NCBI RefSeq assembly: GCF_018687935.1
Contig: NZ_CP061308.1
Coordinates: forward strand, 1,358,048 to 1,422,047
Length of the DNA stretch: 64,000 nt
Direction of reading: 5' to 3'
Origin: Polynucleobacter sp. JS-JIR-5-A7
GTDB lineage: Bacteria > Pseudomonadota > Gammaproteobacteria > Burkholderiales > Burkholderiaceae
In this document: positions 1 through 7,793 of the stretch, piece by piece
Position numbering within the stretch: position 1 is the stretch's first letter
Layout of the letters: each line of letters starts with the position of its first letter
The notes under the pieces: model-generated
What the model was told of the DNA's origin: nothing
What the model saw: only the letters and a program-made list of their open reading frames with translations
Databases searched by the model: none
Made by a program: the position numbers and the translations under genes

Positions 1-70
1 TCTCTGGGAAGATCGTCGCGCCGCTGACCGCGATGAGCGTTTGCGTCTATACGAAGTGATTCCGGAATAA
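1..70 (+). CDS. C-terminal tail of an unidentified upstream gene (partial)
   Basis: Only the last 22 codons and the TAA stop (68-70) lie in the window; the frame begins at base 2. The visible tail is strongly charged (Trp-Glu-Asp-Arg-Arg, then alternating Asp and Arg) and ends Ile-Pro-Glu. This is too little to identify a family. The stop is three bases before the GTG of the MATE gene, so the two are probably co-transcribed. Confidence 0.55.
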   Translation, partial: LWEDRRAADRDERLRLYEVIPE

Positions 71-73
71 GGC

Positions 74-1465
74 GTGCTGCACTTTAAGCTATCACGCCTA
101 CGTGAGGACGTTCCCGCTCTACTAAAACTCGCCGGTCCTCTGCTCATTGGTCAACTCGCAGTGATTACCTTTGGGGTTTTAGATACTGCAATGACGGCAC
201 GTTACTCTGCCGATGATCTAGCAGCATTAGCCATGGCTTCAGCCATCTTCATTAGTATCTATGTTGGTCTCACTGGCGTCGTGTCTGCTCTCGCTCCAAT
301 CGCTGGGCAACTTTTTGGCGCAAAACGCTATAGCGAGATTGGCGAAGAAGTTCGTCAAGCAACTTGGCTTGCTTTAGGTTTATCTATTCTCGGTTGTTTT
401 ATCTTACTCAATGCAGATCATTTATTGGCGATCTCGCAAATCAGTTCTGATATTGAAGATAAGGCAAGGCTATATCTCAGTATCTTGGCGCTTGGCTTAC
501 CAGCAAGTATGGGTATGCGCATCCTCATGGGATTACATAACGCCGTCTCCCGCCCTACAGTCATTACCGTGGTGCAATTAATTGGATTAGGTCTGAAGAT
601 TCCCTTAAATCTTCTGTTTATTTATGGCGGCTTAGGCATTGAAGGGATGGGTGGCCCAGGCTGTGCAGTAGCTACTGTCATCATCAACTGGTCTTGGCTG
701 TTAATGACTCTAGGCTTTGTACTGTTTGATCGCTTTTATCTACCCTTCAAGATATTCGAGCGCTTTAGCCTACCTGATTGGCCTCGCATTTGGACTTTGT
801 TAAAGCTAGGTACGCCGATTGGCTTTAGCTATCTGATTGAAGTCACCTCCTTTACCTTCATGTCCTTGTTTATTGCGCGTTTAGGCACTACTGCTCTAGC
901 GGGGCATCAAATTGTGGCCAATATGGGAACCGTAATTTATATGGTGCCACTCTCACTCTCGATTGCCACGATGACTTTAGTATCTCAATCGATTGGTGCT
1001 AACAAGCCAGAGCGCGCTGAAGAAATTGGTTGGTCCTCGGTTTTCTTTACAACCACTTTGTGCATCATGATTGGTATTGCTGTCTGGGTGTTCCGCATTC
1101 AGCTATTAGATTTATATGATCCACCAGAGGAAGTGAAAGCATTTTCCATACCCCTCTTTTTGTTTATTGCTTTTTATCAAATCTTTGATGCCTTGCAAGT
1201 GACTGCCGCATTTATTTTGCGAGCATATCGGATCGCCTTTTGGCCTATGCTCATTTATGCAGGCTCACTCTGGGGTGTAGGTCTTGGTGGCGGTTACTTG
1301 ATGGGCTTTAATGTATTAGGTAATACGCCCATATTCTTGCAAGGTGCCAATGGCTTTTGGGCTGGCAACAGCATTAGCCTGGGATTAGCTGGCTGCTTAC
1401 TACTCTACTTATTTAGAAGAACGGCGGAGCGCTATGAGAAAACGCATCCGCCAGTCGAGCTGTAA
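74..1465 (+). CDS. MATE family multidrug/Na+ antiporter (NorM-like)
   Basis: An inner-membrane exporter of the MATE family, which couples Na+ or H+ entry to efflux of cationic drugs or metabolites. The 463-residue product has the family length and two homologous halves of about six hydrophobic helices each (roughly 15-230 and 240-445). A conserved acidic residue sits in helix 1 (Asp37 in GVLDTAM), and the MATE signature GQLFGAKRYSEIG occupies 78-90. The start is a GTG three bases after the upstream stop with a weak AAGG-like ribosome site, so translational coupling is likely. It converges with the lipoprotein gene 14 bases downstream. The substrate cannot be read from sequence. Confidence 0.9.
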   Translation: MLHFKLSRLREDVPALLKLAGPLLIGQLAVITFGVLDTAMTARYSADDLAALAMASAIFISIYVGLTGVVSALAPIAGQLFGAKRYSEIGEEVRQATWLALGLSILGCFILLNADHLLAISQISSDIEDKARLYLSILALGLPASMGMRILMGLHNAVSRPTVITVVQLIGLGLKIPLNLLFIYGGLGIEGMGGPGCAVATVIINWSWLLMTLGFVLFDRFYLPFKIFERFSLPDWPRIWTLLKLGTPIGFSYLIEVTSFTFMSLFIARLGTTALAGHQIVANMGTVIYMVPLSLSIATMTLVSQSIGANKPERAEEIGWSSVFFTTTLCIMIGIAVWVFRIQLLDLYDPPEEVKAFSIPLFLFIAFYQIFDALQVTAAFILRAYRIAFWPMLIYAGSLWGVGLGGGYLMGFNVLGNTPIFLQGANGFWAGNSISLGLAGCLLLYLFRRTAERYEKTHPPVEL

Positions 1466-1479
1466 AACTACTGCGGAAC

Positions 1480-1941
1480 TTAGCGGTAGCTCGGTCCTGA
1501 GGCAGGTGCCGCATAACTAGGAACCTGATTACCTTTAGAGTACATACATTGTTGGTAGGCAATGTTGTATTGAGTTTGCGCTTGGTTTTGTTTGCCAGCT
1601 GAGTTCATAGCACCCATCGCAGCGCCACCCAATAAACCAACACCTGCGCCAGTACCAATGTTCGGACTACTACCACCCTGAATCACTGCGCCAGCAGCGG
1701 CGCCTAAGGCGGCACCAATAGCTGCACTGGTAGCACCTTCTTTTAAGGCAGCATTACTGGTATCTTTGACAGCATTGTCAGCAAACTCACGGCACTGCTT
1801 ATCTTCTTGTTGAAACACCTCAAACGGTTTACCTTCGCGCGGCATGATCGCAATCGTAGGTCCAGTTGGCGCAGATACGCATCCAGCTAGTGAAGTGCAT
1901 ACAGAAACAGTCAATACTGCGATACGAGCAAATCGTTTCAT
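1480..1941 (-). CDS. Glycine-zipper outer-membrane lipoprotein
   Basis: A 153-residue predicted lipoprotein. A basic N-terminus and hydrophobic stretch lead to a lipobox SLAGC with the lipidated Cys at 21. Residues about 68-112 form an alternating Gly/Ala block with G-x-x-x-G spacing, typical of YMGG/glycine-zipper domains that insert in or pack on membranes. Two further cysteines (near 50 and 132) may form a disulphide. A clear AAAGG ribosome site precedes the ATG. It follows the Gly-rich secreted protein gene by 44 bases on the same strand, so the two may be co-transcribed. Function is unknown; envelope integrity is a guess from the family. Confidence 0.75.
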   Translation of the reverse strand: MKRFARIAVLTVSVCTSLAGCVSAPTGPTIAIMPREGKPFEVFQQEDKQCREFADNAVKDTSNAALKEGATSAAIGAALGAAAGAVIQGGSSPNIGTGAGVGLLGGAAMGAMNSAGKQNQAQTQYNIAYQQCMYSKGNQVPSYAAPASGPSYR

Positions 1942-1985
1942 AAAAAACCTTTAAATATTCTGAAATAAGCTGGATAAATACAGCA

Positions 1986-2441
1986 TCAATACTGTGGACG
2001 TCTTGGTTGAGTGTTGCTCGTAGGTGGCGTTGCTGCTTGTATCTGCCAACCTGTTGGACACTCTTGTGCGTATGGGAAATACTTGCCGCTAGCTTCACAG
2101 TAATACCAAACTGCCGGCTGAGGCTGAGCTGCCAATACCATTGGTTGCTGAGGCGGCATGTAGACTACAGGCGGAGCATAAACTACGGGAGGTGAGTAGT
2201 AGTTAGCATATGGGCCGTAATACCCGCCACCATAAGCCCAATTACCACGCCAACCTGGTCCGTAACCATGGCCCCAACCAGGACCGTAGGCGGCAGGACG
2301 CCAACCACCACCGTAACCGCCATGGCCACCGCCAACTGAGACATTCCAACCCACATTGCCTGCTTGAGCAGCTACAGGAGCAAATGCCAGTAGAGCAGCT
2401 AAGGCGACTCCTAAGATACTGAATTGATTGATCTGTTTCAT
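1986..2441 (-). CDS. Gly/Tyr/His-rich secreted protein
   Basis: A 151-residue exported protein. The signal peptide ends at AQA about residue 27. The mature part (30-95) is low-complexity Gly/Trp/Tyr/Pro with several His. A compact C-terminal part (about 108-135) has WYYC and YFPYAQECPTGW, a two-Cys pattern seen at the end of many small Gly-rich proteobacterial envelope proteins. A run of six G precedes the ATG as ribosome site. It lies upstream of and on the same strand as the glycine-zipper lipoprotein. No enzymatic motif is visible; a surface or envelope-structural role is only an inference. Confidence 0.7.
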   Translation of the reverse strand: MKQINQFSILGVALAALLAFAPVAAQAGNVGWNVSVGGGHGGYGGGWRPAAYGPGWGHGYGPGWRGNWAYGGGYYGPYANYYSPPVVYAPPVVYMPPQQPMVLAAQPQPAVWYYCEASGKYFPYAQECPTGWQIQAATPPTSNTQPRRPQY

Positions 2442-2602
2442 GATTGACCCCCCATTTGGTCCTACGTGGTCTTCTATTTCTTGATACTGATATTCTAGTT
2501 TTTACTGGTTTTACTATCAATGTCTTACTATTACTAACGCCTCAAATTCACTCAAGCTGACAAGAAAATAACTTATTTATTAGCACTGTTATTAGTGCCA
2601 CC

Positions 2603-3613
2603 CTACTGATCTAATTTTGCTCCAGATTGCTTTACTACCCTACTCCATTTAGCAGACTCCTGGGTAATCAATTTAGAAAGCTCATTGGGGCTTCCCGGGG
2701 CGGGATCTAAGCCCCCTGCCAAAAGACGAGTTCTAACTTCAGGATTATTCAGCGTTTTTCTAGTTAACTGATTGAGACGCTTTTGAACGGCAGGCGGTAA
2801 GTTCGCTGGCGCCATTAAAGAAAACCAAGAAACTGCCTCAAATCCAGGCAAGCCCTGTTCTGCCAATGTGGGAATGTCGGGGGCAGCTTGAGAACGCTTG
2901 AGGGTAGTGACACCTAAAGCCTGCACTTCACCAGTTTTAATTAAAGGCAGTGAAGATGACAAGTTATCAAAGAGCATGGAGATACGACCACTGACTAAAT
3001 CTGGTAAGGACTGTGCGCGCCCCTTATACGGAATATGCCGAATTTGTACGCCAGCCATCTCTTTAAATAATTCACCGGACATATGCAATGAAGTACCTAC
3101 GCCTGAAGAACCAAAGGTCAGTTGATTGGGTTTGGCTTTTGCAAGTTCAATGAGCTCTTGCAAGTTATTCACGCCCAGTTGTTTATTAACAATGAGTACA
3201 TTAGGAGTGCTAGCCAAGAAGCTAATAGGCGTAAAGTCTTTAACGGGGTCAAAGGACATCTTGTCATAAAGTGCACTATTGATCGCATGGATGCCTACCG
3301 TGCCAATCAGGAGCGTGTAACCATCAGGCTCACTCTTGGCTACGAGATCAGCACCGATGTTGCCACCGTAGCCGGGACGGTTTTCAACTAAGACCGGTAC
3401 ACCCAAACTTTGTTGCCAACTTTCTGCTAACACGCGCGCCAAAATATCAGGTGCCCCACCAGGAGTAAAGGTCACCACAATTCGAATAGATTGTTTTGGC
3501 CAGTGGGTACTTTTTTGAAGATCTGCTTGAGCTTGAGCTTGCACTAAGAGCGTCACTGCACTGAAGCATATGAATAGAAGCAGGCTCTTAGCTGCCTTAG
3601 AGAATCGCATCAT
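2603..3613 (-). CDS. Bug family solute-binding protein 1
   Basis: Periplasmic binding protein of the TctC/Bug family, which captures small carboxylates for tripartite tricarboxylate transporters or for sensing. Family marks: the first binding loop FTPGGAPD (49-56), NRPGYGGNIGADLVAKSEPDGYTLL, the HIPYKG loop and IPTLAEQGLPGF near the end. I place the start at the ATG-ATG pair (3613), which puts a basic n-region before a hydrophobic signal peptide. A longer GTG start at 3643 abuts the dsbB stop and is possible. It is the last gene of a minus-strand run behind the DsbB-like gene. No TctA or TctB gene is nearby. Ligand unknown. Confidence 0.88.
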   Translation of the reverse strand: MMRFSKAAKSLLLFICFSAVTLLVQAQAQADLQKSTHWPKQSIRIVVTFTPGGAPDILARVLAESWQQSLGVPVLVENRPGYGGNIGADLVAKSEPDGYTLLIGTVGIHAINSALYDKMSFDPVKDFTPISFLASTPNVLIVNKQLGVNNLQELIELAKAKPNQLTFGSSGVGTSLHMSGELFKEMAGVQIRHIPYKGRAQSLPDLVSGRISMLFDNLSSSLPLIKTGEVQALGVTTLKRSQAAPDIPTLAEQGLPGFEAVSWFSLMAPANLPPAVQKRLNQLTRKTLNNPEVRTRLLAGGLDPAPGSPNELSKLITQESAKWSRVVKQSGAKLDQ

Positions 3614-3643
3614 CTTAAAGCCCAACCTAGTGGGCATCATCAC

Positions 3644-4207
3644 TTAAAAACCAAATCGGGAGCGCAACCACAGCCAACCCTCATACTTGACTGGATCATC
3701 AGCACAAGCGCCAATGCCGCATTCGAGTAGAGTTGAAACGAGATTAGCTATAACAATCAAAATAAACAGAATGACTAGTGTATTGGCAAACCAAGAACGT
3801 GAACGTACTTCACGATTTGGCAGCATTAACAAAATGGCAAAGCCCGCTAATAAGCCAAGATAACCAACGAAAGCCCAAGTATAAAAATGGAGCTCTAAGA
3901 AGGTTGCACCAAAGCCTTTGTCGCCCGGCAGAATGTGGAGCAATACTTGACGCAGAGAAACCATCATCCCCACTAAGCCACCCATCATGCCCCAGCCATA
4001 ATGCGCTGAGTGCGCACCACAGCGAATATTGAGCACCAAAGCAAATCCAATAATCACAAAGCCCATCCTTTGCATTAAGCAAAGCGGGCAAGGCAACTCA
4101 CCAAAATACAGTTGATCAACAAAGGCATAAGACAAGGTGCCAATCACTGCCAACAAAGCCAGTTGGTTACCTAAGGCCGCTAAAGAAGAAAAGGATTGTC
4201 TGCTCAC
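3644..4207 (-). CDS. DsbB-like disulphide bond formation protein with relocated cysteine pair
   Basis: Inner-membrane thiol oxidoreductase of the DsbB family, which reoxidises periplasmic DsbA using quinone. From the GTG at 4207 the product has 187 residues and about five membrane helices. The first redox pair CPLC (40-43) follows helix 1 as in DsbB. The loop between helices 3 and 4, where E. coli DsbB has its second pair, contains no cysteine. Instead a Cys163/Cys168 pair (LECGIGAC) lies after an additional C-terminal helix. A longer TTG start at 4258 would overlap the small upstream gene; the GTG start sits five bases after that gene's stop and is preferred. Confidence 0.8.
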   Translation of the reverse strand: MSRQSFSSLAALGNQLALLAVIGTLSYAFVDQLYFGELPCPLCLMQRMGFVIIGFALVLNIRCGAHSAHYGWGMMGGLVGMMVSLRQVLLHILPGDKGFGATFLELHFYTWAFVGYLGLLAGFAILLMLPNREVRSRSWFANTLVILFILIVIANLVSTLLECGIGACADDPVKYEGWLWLRSRFGF

Positions 4208-4212
4208 AATAC

Positions 4213-4371
4213 TTACAGACTGATATTGAGATGATTCGTTGCATGAAAGCGAAACCAAACCATCAAAATGAGTACGGTGATCGCCAACATTAATAAACCT
4301 GCAAAGCGCTTCTCAAACCAGACTAAGAAGAGTCCGATCAACGCTGTCAGAAAAGGCAGGAACATATACAT
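4213..4371 (-). CDS. Small membrane protein, DUF5993-like, partner of DsbB-like protein
   Basis: A 52-residue ORF. Its ATG is at 4369-4371 and its TAA at 4213-4215. It reads MYMFLPFLTALIGL, a short charged turn (WFEKRF) and a second hydrophobic helix ending in VWFRFH, that is, two short membrane segments. It stops five bases before the preferred start of the DsbB-like gene, indicating translational coupling. I recall small DUF5993 proteins of this size and hydrophobic pattern next to DsbB-like genes; that assignment is from memory of the family and not from a search. No good ribosome site is visible. Confidence 0.62.
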   Translation of the reverse strand: MYMFLPFLTALIGLFLVWFEKRFAGLLMLAITVLILMVWFRFHATNHLNISL

Positions 4372-4426
4372 AGGAGAATTCTAGCGCAGGAGACTCTAGA
4401 ACTCGGTAAATCAGCAATTCAGAGTC

Positions 4427-4459
4427 TAGAAAATGGTCTTTAGGAATAGCCATTTTCTA
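4427..4459 (-). terminator. Hairpin downstream of the alpha/beta hydrolase gene
   Basis: A ten-base perfect inverted repeat TAGAAAATGG / CCATTTTCTA with a 13-base loop lies 37 bases past the stop of the minus-strand hydrolase gene. It has no U-tract on the minus strand, so it may be a weak or factor-dependent terminator or an mRNA 3' end structure. The rest of the 124-base gap holds only a short GACTCT/AGAGTC repeat. Confidence 0.4.
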
Positions 4460-4495
4460 AATGCGCAAAACCCAAAACAGTGATGTAACTAGTTC

Positions 4496-5554
4496 TTAAT
4501 TCTTGCTAGATTGATTGAAGAACTGCACGACTGTTGTAACAAAGAGATCGGGAACCTCTACGTGCGGGACGTGACCAACATTCTCAATCGGCACCAACTT
4601 TGCATTCGGAATCACTGCCTGAGCTTTTTTACCCAACTCCGGAAAGTTACCTAAAGTTTTTACTGCCTCAGGGGGTGCAAACCGTCTACCAAATACGGTA
4701 CGATCTTTTTGACCAATCACTAGCAATACCGGCATCTTGAGCTGCGGCAAATCACCGACAACGGGTTTTTCAGCAATCATCTGATACGTGAGCACCGATG
4801 TCATTGCATAGGCAGGATAGTCTGGGCCTTTTTGGACGCGAACATAGACTTCAATAAACTTTTCATAAGCAGGCTGCCAAGTCGGAAAATACGTTTGCAA
4901 GAAGCGACGATAACTCGTCTCCGTTTGGGCCATCTCTAACTTGAGTAAATTGTCGTTTTGCTGAGGCGGGATATCTTTGCTGTAATCCTCTAGACCTAGA
5001 GGATTCTCCAGGACTAACTTTTGTACTGTCTGTGGATAGAGGCGCGCAAAGCGCACACCAACCATGCCGCCCATCGAATTTGCAATCACCGAGACTTGCT
5101 TGATACCCAGTGATTTGAGCAAGGCTTTGGTATTGGCAGCTAAATCATCAAAGTGATATGCGACATTTGGCTTAGAAGATTTACCAAAACCAATCTGATC
5201 TGGGGCAATCACGCGATACCCTGCTTGCGTTAAGCCTGCAATCGTAGGGACCCAATAATCGCTCGAGAAGTTCTTGCCATGAAAGAGCAACACTGCACCC
5301 TTTTGTTTACCTACCGCCGGCACATCCATATAGACCATGCTGGCGGGAACGCCTTGCAAGCTCGTTTTAAATTCTTTGGTTGGATATGGGTATGGCCACG
5401 CACTTAAACGTAAATCTAAAGGAGCCGCATTGGTATACAAGCTTGCGGGTGTAGTAGTGCTTGCTAGGCTAGGCGCACTGGATTCATTACTCGCGCAAGC
5501 TGCTAACAATAAAGACAGGGTAGAAACTACTGCAAGGGTTCTCAAGGTATTCAT
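4496..5554 (-). CDS. Lipoprotein alpha/beta-fold hydrolase
   Basis: A 352-residue serine hydrolase anchored by lipid in the envelope. The lipobox LLLAAC puts the modified Cys at 20. The fold marks are an oxyanion HGKNF (92-96), nucleophile elbow N-S-M-G-G with Ser160, acid Asp284 in GQKDR and His328 in VGHVPH. The closest general resemblance is to hydrolases of the epoxide-hydrolase/lactonase/meta-cleavage hydrolase type. It lies downstream of the FAH and SemiSWEET genes on the same strand, with 48 bases to the FAH stop, so it may work on related ester or ketone substrates outside the cytoplasm. Substrate not predictable. Confidence 0.82.
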   Translation of the reverse strand: MNTLRTLAVVSTLSLLLAACASNESSAPSLASTTTPASLYTNAAPLDLRLSAWPYPYPTKEFKTSLQGVPASMVYMDVPAVGKQKGAVLLFHGKNFSSDYWVPTIAGLTQAGYRVIAPDQIGFGKSSKPNVAYHFDDLAANTKALLKSLGIKQVSVIANSMGGMVGVRFARLYPQTVQKLVLENPLGLEDYSKDIPPQQNDNLLKLEMAQTETSYRRFLQTYFPTWQPAYEKFIEVYVRVQKGPDYPAYAMTSVLTYQMIAEKPVVGDLPQLKMPVLLVIGQKDRTVFGRRFAPPEAVKTLGNFPELGKKAQAVIPNAKLVPIENVGHVPHVEVPDLFVTTVVQFFNQSSKN

Positions 5555-5602
5555 GTTTTTAGATTTGGCAGTTGTGCGTTCAGCAAGGCGTTTAATACGT
5601 TC

Positions 5603-6295
5603 TTAAGCGATTTTAGTTTTAAGATTCTTTAATCCCGCAACACTGCCCTCGAGTACATCCCCTTTTTTCACAGGGCCTACGCCTGCGGGTGTACCGGAGA
5701 AAATAAGATCGCCTGGCTCCAATGTAAACAGCGTTGAGAGGTATGCAATGGTGTCAGGTACATTCCAGATCAGTTGATTGAGATCGCCCAACTGACGCTC
5801 TTCACCATTTACTAATAATGTAACTGCGCCCTGGCTAGGATGACCACATTGACTGACCGGCGTAATTTCGCCACAAGGAGCAGATTGGTCAAAAGCTTTA
5901 CCAGTATCCCATGGACGGCCCATCTTTTTTGCCTCACCTTGTAAGTCGCGTCTTGTCATATCCAAGCCAACGCCATATCCATAGACATGATCCAAGGCTT
6001 TATCGGCAGTAATATTAGAGCCCCCCTTACCGATAGCAACGACCATTTCAATTTCATGATGGACGTCTTTCGATAAATTGGGGTAAGCCATATCTTTGCC
6101 ATCCGTCACGATCGAGTTTGCTGGCTTCATAAAAAAGAATGGTGGCTCACGATCTGGATCATGACCCATCTCACGCGCATGATCTGCATAGTTACGACCG
6201 ACGCAATAAATACGATTGACTGCAAAGCGACGGGTGTCACCTGTCACTGGCAAAGAAATCTGTACTGGAGGATCGATAACAAAAGCTGAACTCAT
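5603..6295 (-). CDS. Cytosolic fumarylacetoacetate hydrolase-family enzyme (fumarylpyruvate/acylpyruvate hydrolase type)
   Basis: Hydrolyses the C-C bond of acylpyruvates (family: fumarylpyruvate hydrolase, FAHD1, FAH). The 230-residue product has no signal peptide. The family start motif IYCVGRNYADHAREMG spans 29-44. Metal ligands appear as Glu81, Glu83 (HHEIEM) and Asp112 (GLDMTRRDL), and the C-terminal GDLIFSGTPAGVGPV loop is present. The length and REPPFFFMKP resemble NagK-type fumarylpyruvate hydrolase, but no gentisate dioxygenase or maleylpyruvate isomerase is in the window. AAAGG precedes the ATG. A SemiSWEET gene lies 38 bases upstream. It is closely similar by eye to the Tat-exported FAH at 28576-29376. 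Confidence 0.88.
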   Translation of the reverse strand: MSSAFVIDPPVQISLPVTGDTRRFAVNRIYCVGRNYADHAREMGHDPDREPPFFFMKPANSIVTDGKDMAYPNLSKDVHHEIEMVVAIGKGGSNITADKALDHVYGYGVGLDMTRRDLQGEAKKMGRPWDTGKAFDQSAPCGEITPVSQCGHPSQGAVTLLVNGEERQLGDLNQLIWNVPDTIAYLSTLFTLEPGDLIFSGTPAGVGPVKKGDVLEGSVAGLKNLKTKIA

Positions 6296-6333
6296 GACTT
6301 ACCTTTCTAAAGGGGGGATTTTTATTGTTTCAG

Positions 6334-6606
6334 TTATTTAGAAGTATGACGCAATTTCAATAACAAAATACTGAGGGCGAGAGTAAAAGTGAGGGCATTG
6401 GCTAATATCAAGGGCCACTTTTCAATAATCAGACCGTAGACCAGCCACAAACCCACTCCTGCAGTAAATAAGGAATACATTCCCAAGGAGATTCCAGAAA
6501 GATCTTTGGTGCGCCAAGACTGAATTGCTTGGGGTAAAAACGCAACCGTGGTTAAGAATGCAGCGCAATATCCAATGATCTCAATTTGATGGGGCTCTAG
6601 GGTCAT
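6334..6606 (-). CDS. SemiSWEET sugar/solute transporter
   Basis: A 90-residue, three-helix half-transporter of the SWEET/PQ-loop family, which works as a dimer to equilibrate small sugars across the inner membrane. The PQ motif lies at 25-26 in FLPQAIQSWRTKDLSGIS, and the conserved Asn of helix 3 is Asn70 (ILANAL). I use the ATG at 6606; an in-frame TTG ten codons earlier would add a hydrophilic extension atypical of the family. It heads the minus-strand group SemiSWEET, FAH, hydrolase and diverges from a Bug gene, hinting that it may move a keto acid or sugar acid, which is inference. Confidence 0.85.
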   Translation of the reverse strand: MTLEPHQIEIIGYCAAFLTTVAFLPQAIQSWRTKDLSGISLGMYSLFTAGVGLWLVYGLIIEKWPLILANALTFTLALSILLLKLRHTSK

Positions 6607-6712
6607 GCATTCATTGTAATTAGAGAATGGCTTCAATCCTGAATCTAGTGCAGAAAACCAAATTCTGTAGATAATGGAAACTTGCAGTTCAACCCATTAC
6701 TAATAATACAAA

Positions 6713-7711
6713 ATGAGACAAAAACTGACCTATTGGATTAGCGCAGCCCTATGCGCTAGCTTCATCGCATCCCCAGTGCTCGCTCAAGGCGATGCTGCAC
6801 TGAAAAACTATCCGGATAAGTCAATCCGACTAGTAATCCCTTTCCCTCCAGGTGGGGCGACTGATGTGATTGGCCGCATCATGGCACAAGAGCTGTCTAA
6901 GACATTGAATCAGCAAGTAGTGCCAGACAACCGCGCTGGAGATAGCGGCAATATTGGCGCTGACTTAGTCGCCAAATCGCCAGCCGATGGCTACACCTTA
7001 TTGATGGGCGCCCTCACCTCCCATGCCATCAATACAAACTTAGACAAAGACAAGATTAAATACAACCTGGAAAAAGATTTCACTCCAGTGGCCATTGTGG
7101 GTGTCGTACCTCTCGTCTTTGTGGTGAACCCATCAGTACCTGTAAAGAATATGAAAGAATTCATCGCCTATGCGAAAGCCAATCCAGGCAAGCTCACTTT
7201 TGCCTCTTCTGGCGCTGGCGCTCCACAGCGTCTCGCGATGGAAATGTTCCGTTACCAACTCGGACTAGATATGCTGCATATCCCATATAAAGGGAGCGGC
7301 CCTGCTATGACTGACTTGGTTGGAGGGCAAGTACTTAGCATGTCTGAAACCGTTCCAGCCGCTTTGCAATTTATCCAAGCGGGTCAGTTAAGGGCATTGG
7401 CAGTGACTACTGCTAAACGCATCAGTCAGTTGCCTGATGTACCGACTGTCACCGAAGCAACCGGCTTACCAAACTTTGACGTGGTGAGTATGTTTGGTAT
7501 TGAAGCACCAGTAGGAACACCACCAGCCATAGTGAATAAATTGAGCGCAGATATCAAAACCATTTTGCAGCGCCCCGATGTTCAAGAACGTATGCTAGCT
7601 GCTGGCGTTTATGTAAATTATCTTTCTCCAGCAGACTCAAGTAAACGTATTCATCGTGAACTCAATATGTGGAGCAAGGTCATTAAGGATGCCAACGTCA
7701 AGGCAGACTAA
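6713..7711 (+). CDS. Bug family solute-binding protein 2
   Basis: TctC/Bug-type periplasmic binder, 332 residues. The signal peptide ends near AQG (25). The first ligand loop PFPPGGATD is at 43-51, followed by NRAGDSGNIGADLVAKSPADGYTLLMG, HIPYKGSG and VPTVTEATGLP. It is transcribed divergently from the SemiSWEET/FAH group and stands alone, ending in a strong rho-independent terminator. The usual tctB/tctA partners are absent. Divergence from an FAH operon suggests its ligand may be an acylpyruvate or related carboxylate, which is inference only. Confidence 0.9.
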   Translation: MRQKLTYWISAALCASFIASPVLAQGDAALKNYPDKSIRLVIPFPPGGATDVIGRIMAQELSKTLNQQVVPDNRAGDSGNIGADLVAKSPADGYTLLMGALTSHAINTNLDKDKIKYNLEKDFTPVAIVGVVPLVFVVNPSVPVKNMKEFIAYAKANPGKLTFASSGAGAPQRLAMEMFRYQLGLDMLHIPYKGSGPAMTDLVGGQVLSMSETVPAALQFIQAGQLRALAVTTAKRISQLPDVPTVTEATGLPNFDVVSMFGIEAPVGTPPAIVNKLSADIKTILQRPDVQERMLAAGVYVNYLSPADSSKRIHRELNMWSKVIKDANVKAD

Positions 7712-7735
7712 ATTACCCATCACGTAGAAAGAATC

Positions 7736-7763
7736 AAGGGGATCTCGATGAGATCCCCTTTTT
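7736..7763 (+). terminator. Rho-independent terminator of Bug 2
   Basis: A nine-base-pair stem GGGGATCTC / GAGATCCCC (7738-7758) with a GAT loop is followed by five T. It lies 26 bases past the stop of the plus-strand Bug gene and about 30 bases before the convergent Bug 3 stop. Confidence 0.9.
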
Positions 7764-7793
7764 GTAATTCAATGCTCTGTAGTTATACCAAGA

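Noticed and set aside
2007..2520. Several 60-90 residue ORFs over the Gly-rich gene on both strands
   Set aside because: Low-complexity GC-rich codons open all frames; only the 1986-2441 frame has a signal peptide and conserved C-terminal pattern.
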